19,815 bases of DNA from NCBI GenBank assembly GCA_902475285.1, contig CABRZA010000026.1, positions 1 through 19,815 on the forward strand. The letters are read 5' to 3'. Below the pieces are notes generated by a model, which saw only the letters and a list, made by a program, of their open reading frames with translations, was not told the DNA's origin and made no database searches. Position numbers and translations under genes: made by a program. Each line of letters opens with the position of its first letter. The first letter of the stretch is position 1. Below are positions 13,806-19,815 of this stretch, piece after piece. This DNA comes from an uncultured Porphyromonadaceae bacterium. GTDB lineage: Bacteria > Bacteroidota > Bacteroidia > Bacteroidales > Muribaculaceae.

Positions 13806-16190
13806 ATGAATCTAAAATGCTTAATAGGCGTGGCCATGTTGGCCGCCGCATTTTCGGGATATGCCGCCGCACCATCGGGCTACTACAACAGCTGCGAGAA
13901 TAAAAGCGGCCGCAACCTCCTGCAGGCTCTCAACGGCGTGATTTCAAACCACACCACGCTGAGCTACAAGAGCCTCAACAACTATTATCCACAGACCGAC
14001 GCATATCCCGACGGTACCCTGTGGGACATCTACTCCACCAAGCACTGGAACCCCTCCGCAAAGTGCGGCAACTACTCCGTGGTGGGCGACTGCTACAACA
14101 AGGAGCACTCATTCCCCAAGAGTTGGTTCGACGACGCCTCGCCAATGTACTCCGACCTTCACCACCTCTATCCCACCGACGGTAAGGTCAACGGCCAGCG
14201 CAGCAACCATCCCTACGGCGAATGCTCGCGCGGCACAACCCTCCCCGCCACCGGCAACGTGAAGGCTCTGGGACGTCTGGGATCATCGACGTTCTCGGGA
14301 TACAGCGGCACCGTTTTCGAACCCGACGACGAATACAAGGGCGACCTCGCACGCACATATTTCTACATGGCGGCATGTTACTACACGCGCACCGCGTCGT
14401 GGCACTCCGATATGCTAGCCGGCAACAACTTCCCCCTCTTCAAGACATGGGCTATCAACCTCCTCCTCAAATGGCACCGTCAGGACCCCGTGAGCAGCCG
14501 CGAGACTAAGCGCAACGACGCCGTGGCAAAAGTCCAGGGCAACCGCAACCCCTTCATCGACCATCCAGAGCTCGCCGAACACATCTGGGGCGACAAGGCT
14601 TCCTCACCATGGACAGCAAGCGGTGTCCTTGAAATCATGATAAACCAGCCCGTTGCCGGCTCCACGGTCGACATGGGCAAGAGCGCACCCGGCATAAAGG
14701 TTGAGCGCACCGTACAGATCAAGACCACCAACGCCTCCGACGCCGTAACTCTCACCGCCACAGCGCCGTTCAGTGTCGTTCCGGCCAGCATCAGCGCTGC
14801 GTCGGCCAACGCCGGCACCACAGCCACACTCGTCTACACCCCCGCCGCCACCGGCAGCCACACCGGCACACTCACAGTGGCAACGGGCACGAAGAAATCG
14901 ACTGTAAACCTCAAAGGCACCGCCGTCGACGGACTCCCCGCCGACGAGGCTACCGAGATTACATCCGAGTCGTTCGTGGCCAACTGGACCTACGTCGGCG
15001 ACGCCGACCCCCAAGGCTGCTACTCGCTCTACGTCACCGACGACGCAGGCATCCTCGAAGGCTATCCCGTGAAAGTAAACGCTCAGGCCGGCAGCCACAC
15101 CGTTGCCCACCTCAACGACCTCACCGACTACGCCTATTACCTCAAGTCGCAGACACTCACCAGCAACACCGTGAAGGTCCGCACCGCCGAGGCCATGCCT
15201 CTGGTCGAATTCCTCTTCGACGGCGACCTATATTTCAGCACCGCTCCCGGCGAGCCCTCCGAGGAAGCCGAAATTCTTGTGAGCATAGAAAACATCACCG
15301 ACAACGTCGAAGTATCCGTCAAGGCTCCATTCGAGCTATCGCTCGACCGCTCCGCTTGGTCGCAGACCATAACGATGAGCCCCGACGAGAGCCGTCTTTA
15401 CCTCCGCCTCAACAGCGCCGAAGCCGGCACCTTCGAGACATCGATAGTGGCCCGCGCCGGAAGCTACTTCAACGACGGCGCCGTTGTGAGCGGCAATGTA
15501 TCGGCAACCCCAACCTTCTTCGAGGACTTCGAGCCAACGGGCAAATACGACACCTACGAGAACCAGACCTATCTCGGCTCGGCCGCCACTTGGAATCTGG
15601 AAGACACCGGCATATGGCCTTCCGACAAAGCATACGCCGGCGAGCAGGCCCTCCGCGGCGGCCGAAACTGCCGCGCGGTCATTGCCATGGCAGCCCCGCG
15701 CCAGGGAGGCATAGGCACCGTAACATTCTGGGCACAGCGTTGGACGGCAACCGAAGACCTCCCGGTACTCGTCATCGAAACCAGCACCGACGAAGGCAAG
15801 ACTTGGGCCATAAAGGGCACCGTCGAGATTGCCGACGCCAACTGGAAGGAATATACCGTGACGGCCAACGTGGCCGGCAACGCAATGATGCGCCTCCGCG
15901 AGACCTCGGGCAAGCGATTCATGCTCGACAACATCACAATAAGCGACCGCACCGCCGGCTGCGACGACCCCACGGCCGAACGCCATATGTGGGATGCTTA
16001 CAGCCGCGGAGGTGTACTCACCGTCAGCGTTATGGCCGACAGCATCGATGCCGAAGTATACGCCGTCGACGGCCGCACCCTCTTCACCGGCCGCCTCGAC
16101 CAAGGCACGCACACCGTCGACGGACTCGCCGTCGGAACAGTAGTCATTGTGCACAGCGGCGACTTCTCCCGCACCGTCCTCATTCGCTGA
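13806..16190 (+). CDS. Exported endonuclease I family protein with C-terminal sorting-like tail
   Basis: The 794-residue protein has a signal peptide ending near residue 21. Residues about 25-270 form an endonuclease I (EndA/Vvn-type) beta-beta-alpha metal nuclease: KEHSFPKSWF with His101, SDLHHLYPTDGKVNGQRSN (116-134), PYGE, and a later helix KGDLARTYFYMA. This family cuts DNA, often RNA too, without sequence specificity. After it come Ig-like or fibronectin-like beta modules (about 275-560), a choice-of-anchor or jelly-roll-like module (about 560-720; FFEDFEP ... ITISDRTAG), and a last 65 residues ending VYAVDGRTLF...DGLAVGTVVIVHSGDFSRTVLIR. That tail follows the pattern of type IX secretion sorting domains, so surface delivery is likely. 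The enzyme may degrade extracellular DNA for nutrients. It has its own terminator. Confidence 0.9.
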   Translation: MNLKCLIGVAMLAAAFSGYAAAPSGYYNSCENKSGRNLLQALNGVISNHTTLSYKSLNNYYPQTDAYPDGTLWDIYSTKHWNPSAKCGNYSVVGDCYNKEHSFPKSWFDDASPMYSDLHHLYPTDGKVNGQRSNHPYGECSRGTTLPATGNVKALGRLGSSTFSGYSGTVFEPDDEYKGDLARTYFYMAACYYTRTASWHSDMLAGNNFPLFKTWAINLLLKWHRQDPVSSRETKRNDAVAKVQGNRNPFIDHPELAEHIWGDKASSPWTASGVLEIMINQPVAGSTVDMGKSAPGIKVERTVQIKTTNASDAVTLTATAPFSVVPASISAASANAGTTATLVYTPAATGSHTGTLTVATGTKKSTVNLKGTAVDGLPADEATEITSESFVANWTYVGDADPQGCYSLYVTDDAGILEGYPVKVNAQAGSHTVAHLNDLTDYAYYLKSQTLTSNTVKVRTAEAMPLVEFLFDGDLYFSTAPGEPSEEAEILVSIENITDNVEVSVKAPFELSLDRSAWSQTITMSPDESRLYLRLNSAEAGTFETSIVARAGSYFNDGAVVSGNVSATPTFFEDFEPTGKYDTYENQTYLGSAATWNLEDTGIWPSDKAYAGEQALRGGRNCRAVIAMAAPRQGGIGTVTFWAQRWTATEDLPVLVIETSTDEGKTWAIKGTVEIADANWKEYTVTANVAGNAMMRLRETSGKRFMLDNITISDRTAGCDDPTAERHMWDAYSRGGVLTVSVMADSIDAEVYAVDGRTLFTGRLDQGTHTVDGLAVGTVVIVHSGDFSRTVLIR

Positions 16191-16212
16191 CCACCCACAA
16201 CAAACACATCCA

Positions 16213-16248
16213 CGCCGCCGGCCACAGTCCTGACCGGCGGCGATTTTT
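16213..16248 (+). terminator. Rho-independent terminator after the nuclease
   Basis: A perfect 9-bp GC stem (CGCCGCCGG at 16213-16221, CCGGCGGCG at 16234-16242) with a 12-nt loop is followed by ATTTTT. It lies 23 nt after the nuclease stop codon. Confidence 0.88.
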
Positions 16249-16401
16249 CGACGCTCCCGGCATAAAAATCGGCCCGAGGAGTACTCACAAGGCCGTTTTT
16301 AATAATTTTTGAGAACAAAAACAATACAATTCTGTTACTGATATAGCATAATTGCGCCAAATTTTGTTATTTTGTGCCCGAGAATAAAAAAACTCACTCC
16401 G
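16249..16401. promoter_or_regulatory. AT-rich intergenic region before the response regulator
   Basis: This stretch includes an 8-nt palindrome GAGTACTC (16279-16286), the string TTTTTGAGAA (16306-16315) that also occurs in the double hairpin at 12129-12204, and an imperfect -7 box TTATTTTG (16367-16374) 27 nt before the ATG at 16402. I see no convincing -33 element and no gene. Confidence 0.35.
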
Positions 16402-17097
16402 ATGACCACCTCGCCCTCTTTGGGAGACATATTAATCGTCGACGACGACACTAACATCACCGACCTTCTGCGGGTAAACCTTCGCAGCGAGGGCTATGGT
16501 GTGAGCGTATGTCCGGTGGCCGAGGATGTCGACAGCAAGGCCCTCGACTCAACGGTGCTCGTTATCGTCGACGCCATGAAGCAGCCGTACTCGGGTATGG
16601 ATCTGATCTACGACCTCAAGGAGAACCCCGCCACGGAGCATATGGCCGTAATCCTGTACTCTCCCGTCAAAAGCGAGCGTATGGTTATCGACGCTCTCGT
16701 CGCCGGCGCCGACGACTACATCGTCAAGCCGTTCTCGCTCCGTGAGTTGCTTGCGCGCGTCAAATCGGTGCTCCGGCGCCACGGAGGCGTCCGAAGGCCC
16801 GCACTGGAGTTCTTCAACCTCACCGTCGACCCCCTCACACAGACTGTGAAACTCGACGGCACGCCCCTCTCTTTGACCAAAACAGAGTATGCCATACTTC
16901 AGATTCTTATGAAGAACGTCGACTCTTTCGTGTCGCGTGTGGAAATACACCGCAAGGTGTGGAACGACACCGACGCCGGTATCAACGAGCGCGTCGTCGA
17001 CACAAACATCTCGCGCCTGCGTAAGAAACTCGGCTCCGTGGGCTCGCACATCATAAACCGCTCGGGGCACGGATACATGCTCAGCACCGCTCCCTGA
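16402..17097 (+). CDS. OmpR/PhoB-family response regulator, orphan
   Basis: The 231-residue protein has a receiver domain (about 8-122) with acidic Asp14/Asp15, phosphoacceptor Asp57 (VIVDAMKQPYSGMDL), Ser87 at the switch Thr/Ser position and Lys109 in DDYIVKPF. A winged-helix DNA-binding domain (about 132-228) follows, with LTKTEYAILQ and NISRLRKKLG typical of the trans_reg_C fold. All phosphorylation residues are present, although the segment after Asp57 (AMKQP) departs from the usual LMMP. No histidine kinase is adjacent, so its partner must be elsewhere. I chose the ATG at 16402; a TTG at 16372 is in frame but lies within the likely -7 box. gldE starts 32 nt downstream and may be cotranscribed. 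Targets are unknown. Confidence 0.93.
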   Translation: MTTSPSLGDILIVDDDTNITDLLRVNLRSEGYGVSVCPVAEDVDSKALDSTVLVIVDAMKQPYSGMDLIYDLKENPATEHMAVILYSPVKSERMVIDALVAGADDYIVKPFSLRELLARVKSVLRRHGGVRRPALEFFNLTVDPLTQTVKLDGTPLSLTKTEYAILQILMKNVDSFVSRVEIHRKVWNDTDAGINERVVDTNISRLRKKLGSVGSHIINRSGHGYMLSTAP

Positions 17098-17129
17098 CTC
17101 TACTTATTTAGAAACTAAAATCTTTCATT

Positions 17130-18482
17130 TTGGACATCGACCCTTTGCCGGCCTTGGAGGCCGCACACACAATTCTTCTTCTTCCCGGTAGCATATCGCT
17201 CACTGTCGGCACCTTCGGCGCCGGCCAGATTGTTGCGCTTTGCCTGGCTTTGTTGTGCCTTATGCTGTCGGGCTTCGTGAGCGGCAGCGAAATGGCCTAT
17301 TTCTCGCTCACCGACCAGCAGCTCGAGGAGCTCGACGACGGGCCCCAAGGCCCCCATATCCGCCGTCTCCTCGCCGACCCTCAGCGATTCCTCGCCACAA
17401 TCCTGATAGCCAACAATCTGGTCAACGTCACCATCGTCGTGCTCTGCAACTACGCTCTCGGCCCTGTCTTCGCCGGCATGAACGAGGTGCTCAGCTTCGT
17501 CTTGCAGACCGTTATCCTCACATTCCTTATCCTCCTCTTCGGCGAAATCATACCCAAGCTCTACGCCAACAACTACAACGTGCGCTGGGCCGTATTCGCC
17601 CGCTCGGGACTGTCCGTAATCTACCGCCTGCTCGCACCCGTGGCGGGTATGCTCGTCAAGTCGGGGCACCTCGTCAAGCGCGTCGTGGCCAAGCAGGCGA
17701 ACAACGTTACCCCCGACGAGCTCGAGCGCGCACTCGCAATAACCCAGGGTGCCGACGACAAGGAGATGCTCGCCGGAATTCTGAAATTCGGCGACACCAC
17801 CGCATCCGAAATCATGACCCCGCGCGTCGAAATCACCGACCTCGACATGCGGCTCAACTTCGACGAGGTGATGAAAATCGTGCTCGACAGCGGTTACTCG
17901 CGCATGCCCGCTTACGAGGACACCCAGGACAACATCAAGGGCATCCTCTACTCGCGCGACCTGCTCCCCTACATCGGCAAGCCCGAGAGCAAGACCCTCG
18001 ACTGGCACAAGCTCCTGCGCCAGGCATACTTCGTGCCCGAGTCGCGACAGATCGACGACCTGCTCGAAGACTTCCGCAAGCTCAAGCTCCACATGGCTGT
18101 GGTGGTCGACGAGTTCGGCGGAACACAGGGCGTCGTCACCCTCGAGGACGTCCTCGAAGAAATCGTAGGCGACATCGACGATGAGTACGACGAGCCCGAC
18201 ACCACCTACAAGCGCCTCCGCGACAACACTTTCATCTTCGAAGGCCGAACCCCTCTCACCGACTTCTTCCGTGTCACCGGCCTCAACGCCGACGACTATG
18301 AGGCCGTGACACAAGACGTAGAGACCGTCGCCGGCATGCTGCTCGCCGTAAAGGGCGACTTCCCAAAGGAGAAAGAGCCCCTCGTCTACGGCCGATGCCG
18401 TTTCCTGGTGCTCGAAATCACCGACCACCGCATCACCGAGGTCCGCGTCAACGTGATGCCCGAAGATGAAGAGGCCCGGTGA
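17130..18482 (+). CDS. gldE: GldE-like CNNM/CBS/CorC membrane protein
   Basis: The 450-residue protein has an N-terminal DUF21/CNNM membrane domain (about 33-190; LSGFVSGSEMAYFSL, then FGEIIPK at 137-143), a CBS-domain pair (about 225-350; MTPRVEITDLD, then VDEFGGTQGVVTLEDVLEEI) and a C-terminal CorC_HlyC domain (about 358-445). CNNM proteins are linked to Mg2+ or Co2+ handling, and GldE of gliding Bacteroidota is implicated in gliding and type IX secretion. No ATG precedes the first membrane helix, so translation must begin at a non-ATG codon; the TTG at 17130 is the best choice. The immediate overlap with gldD supports the GldE assignment over a generic hemolysin-like CNNM. Confidence 0.9.
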   Translation: MDIDPLPALEAAHTILLLPGSISLTVGTFGAGQIVALCLALLCLMLSGFVSGSEMAYFSLTDQQLEELDDGPQGPHIRRLLADPQRFLATILIANNLVNVTIVVLCNYALGPVFAGMNEVLSFVLQTVILTFLILLFGEIIPKLYANNYNVRWAVFARSGLSVIYRLLAPVAGMLVKSGHLVKRVVAKQANNVTPDELERALAITQGADDKEMLAGILKFGDTTASEIMTPRVEITDLDMRLNFDEVMKIVLDSGYSRMPAYEDTQDNIKGILYSRDLLPYIGKPESKTLDWHKLLRQAYFVPESRQIDDLLEDFRKLKLHMAVVVDEFGGTQGVVTLEDVLEEIVGDIDDEYDEPDTTYKRLRDNTFIFEGRTPLTDFFRVTGLNADDYEAVTQDVETVAGMLLAVKGDFPKEKEPLVYGRCRFLVLEITDHRITEVRVNVMPEDEEAR

Positions 18483-19026
18483 AGCCCTGCTTGCCGCCGC
18501 GCTCCTGGCAATGGTGGCGAGCGCTTGCGGGGGAGGCGAAGAGAACTCCGTGCCCCGCCGCCGCGCATATGCCCGCATCGACACCTACCCCGCCGAATAC
18601 CGAGCCGTCGAAGTCGCCGGCATACCCCTGCAAATCAACACATCCACAAGCGCAACATCGCCCCGTGACGGCTGGCTCGACGTGCTCTATCCCCGCTATG
18701 GCGCCACTTTCCACCTTGCCGTGGCGCGCCCCGAGCCCGGAACCCTCGACCTCGCCGTGGCCAACCGCCGTCAACGCATGAGCCTAAACCTCGGTGGCGC
18801 CACAGCCGAACAAACCACCCTCGCCGGCGACAGATATGTGTGCGAGCTCCTCGTGAGCCGCGACGCCGTGGCAACCCCCGTGCAGATCCTCGCCGTCGGA
18901 GCCGACGGCACACTGGTGAGCGGAGCCACAGTCATTGCCGGACGTACCGAGCCCGTCGATTCCCTCCGCCCCGTCGTCGACGCACTCCGCGCCGACGCCC
19001 TCCACCTCCTCATGCACCTCAAATGA
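18466..19026 (+). CDS. gldD: GldD-like lipoprotein
   Basis: The 186-residue protein has a signal peptide with lipobox A-S-A-C (Cys21). Although divergent, it keeps the family layout: a basic motif PRRRAYARID (30-39) where GldD has a P-x-P-x-G-Y-x-R-I-D-like segment, GWLDVLYPRY (69-78) followed by a beta strand matching the W-x-x-x-x-F/Y-P segment, a central P-V-Q strand (TPVQILAV), and a C-terminal DSLRPVVDALRAD helix. The ATG overlaps gldE by 17 nt, implying coupling. GldD is needed for gliding and type IX secretion in flavobacteria; its exact biochemical role is unknown. The call rests on these motifs plus the gldE neighbour. The sequence is Ala- and Arg-rich, as expected at this GC content. 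Confidence 0.8.
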   Translation: MKRPGEALLAAALLAMVASACGGGEENSVPRRRAYARIDTYPAEYRAVEVAGIPLQINTSTSATSPRDGWLDVLYPRYGATFHLAVARPEPGTLDLAVANRRQRMSLNLGGATAEQTTLAGDRYVCELLVSRDAVATPVQILAVGADGTLVSGATVIAGRTEPVDSLRPVVDALRADALHLLMHLK

Positions 19027-19038
19027 CTCCACATAAAA

Positions 19039-19250
19039 GTAGAGGCGCAATATATTGCTGTTTACTTAACGGAAGCGGCCAACGGCCGCGCCAAAAGCCG
19101 CATAGCGGCGACAATTTTGTAGGCACGGGCGTAAGCCCGTGTAAATCAACAATAAGGCGCATTAGCCGCGTCAGCGGCGACATTTTTATCCGAGTGGGTG
19201 TCAGCCCACTCGCGTATTCGAAAACATCCTAAGTAAACGGCATTGGCTAC
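19039..19250. repeat. Modular palindrome array with imperfect terminal inverted repeats
   Basis: At least six small palindromes lie in about 165 bp: GCAATATATTGC (19047-19058), GCGGCC-AAC-GGCCGC (19075-19089), GCCGC-ATA-GCGGC (19097-19109), CACGGGC-GTAA-GCCCGTG (19124-19141), GCCGC-GTCA-GCGGC (19165-19178) and CGAGTGGG-TGTCAG-CCCACTCG (19191-19212). Hairpins 3+4 and 5+6 form two copies of a 67-68-bp module, each with GCGGCGACA followed by a T-run. The array is bounded by TGCTGTTTACTTA (19056-19068) and TAAGTAAACGGCA (19230-19242), 12 of 13 complementary, and further out by GTAG (19039-19042) and CTAC (19247-19250). It encodes no protein. It resembles a REP/REPIN- or MITE-like mobile repeat; that label is inference. 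Confidence 0.75.
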
Positions 19251-19270
19251 ATTTTTTAATTACATCGCTT

Positions 19271-19815
19271 ATGTGCGAATTGACTGAAATCGACGGAATC
19301 CGGATATATAGCACGGCAATGCCCGCCGACATTCCCCGTGGCGAACGGCACCGCGTCGAGCAGGATGCAGTGGCCCGGCTGGTCGTCGAGGCCTTCGGCC
19401 AAGGTGCCGCGAAGGTCAACGACGCCGACGGGCGCCCGTGGGGACTCATGCCCGACGGCAGCCGCCGCCCCCTCACCGTGAGCCACTGCGCCGCCTGCGC
19501 AGTGATAGCCGTACCCGCCGCCGACACCGACAGCATAGGCATCGACGTCGAAACTCCCCGTACCCAGCTCCCGCGCGTCCTCCCCCGCATCCTCACCGAA
19601 GCCGAGCTGGTCACGCTGCCCCCCGGCGATATGGAAGCCATGCTCCGCGCCTGGACACTCAAAGAAGCCCTCTACAAAGCCTCCGGCACACGCTCCACCG
19701 ACTATCGCCGCGACATCTCCATCCTCCCCCCGCACCCCACCCTCGCCGCCATCCCCCACATCATCCTCCACACCGCCCCCTTCGGCCAAGCCTACATGTC
19801 GTTGGTAAAGAGAGA
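19271..19815 (+). CDS. 4'-phosphopantetheinyl transferase, 3' truncated by window edge
   Basis: An open frame from the ATG at 19271 runs to the end of the window without a stop (181 codons seen). Sfp-type enzymes move 4'-phosphopantetheine from CoA to a serine of acyl- or peptidyl-carrier proteins. The expected motifs are present in order: SH at residues 71-72 (TVSHCAAC), GIDVE at 90-94 with metal-binding Asp92 and Glu94, an R-x-L...EAEL segment (106-113), and WTLKEALYK at 128-136 with catalytic Glu132 and Lys136. Length so far fits a Sfp-type protein of roughly 200-230 residues. It follows gldD after the palindrome array with no clear promoter. The carrier-protein target cannot be told from here. 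Confidence 0.9.
   Translation, partial: MCELTEIDGIRIYSTAMPADIPRGERHRVEQDAVARLVVEAFGQGAAKVNDADGRPWGLMPDGSRRPLTVSHCAACAVIAVPAADTDSIGIDVETPRTQLPRVLPRILTEAELVTLPPGDMEAMLRAWTLKEALYKASGTRSTDYRRDISILPPHPTLAAIPHIILHTAPFGQAYMSLVKR

Noticed and set aside
17130..17132. gldE as a 5'-truncated gene because no ATG start exists
   Set aside because: The membrane domain begins intact about 33 residues after the TTG, and TTG is an accepted start codon, so a non-ATG start explains the frame without truncation.
19027..19270. Tandem palindromes after gldD as a CRISPR array
   Set aside because: The units differ in sequence, contain their own palindromes and lack constant-length unique spacers; no cas genes are present.

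Overview
The window looks like chromosome of a GC-rich member of the Bacteroidota, most likely order Bacteroidales (a Muribaculaceae-like gut lineage is my guess, not proven). The reasons are the Bacteroidota-type promoter boxes (TAnnTTTG, e.g. TATCTTTG) before several genes, the absence of clear Shine-Dalgarno sites, the genes gldE and gldD, an exported nuclease whose C-terminus resembles a type IX secretion sorting tail, and many lipoproteins with short lipoboxes. There are no rRNA, tRNA, CRISPR or recognisable transposase genes.

Layout. Positions 1-137 hold a G-rich direct repeat, followed by a small unrecognised lipoprotein (138-650, +). A strong bidirectional terminator (705-740) separates it from a five-gene minus-strand operon (7359 down to 765). 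In transcription order this is an exported GH35 beta-galactosidase, galactokinase (galK), UDP-glucose 4-epimerase (galE), aldose 1-epimerase (galM) and a sugar-1-phosphate nucleotidyltransferase. Together they release galactose from a glycan, equilibrate its anomers, phosphorylate it and convert UDP-galactose to UDP-glucose. No galT is present in the window, and the nucleotidyltransferase may fill that step. A 285-bp divergent intergenic region with a 13-bp inverted repeat leads into plus-strand genes: a LexA-like S24 regulator overlapping rnhB (RNase HII), then ispB (polyprenyl diphosphate synthase) with a large Ig-like lipoprotein.

Next come a double hairpin (12129-12204), a SpoU/TrmH-family RNA methyltransferase with an LD-carboxypeptidase 2 bp downstream, an exported endonuclease I family protein with its own terminator, an orphan OmpR-family response regulator, and gldE-gldD, which overlap. 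A 212-bp array of short palindromes bounded by imperfect terminal inverted repeats (19039-19250) then precedes a 4'-phosphopantetheinyl transferase gene that runs off the right edge.

Most genes are ordinary housekeeping or sugar-catabolism genes. I see no clear new multi-gene system. The best leads are non-coding: the modular palindrome array after gldD, the double hairpin before the methyltransferase, the candidate operator at the S24 regulator, and -7 boxes placed 2-4 nt from start codons. Coding-level leads are the galT-less Leloir operon, a non-bulky gate residue in GalE, and a three-unit microrepeat that makes up the RNase HII active-site motif.
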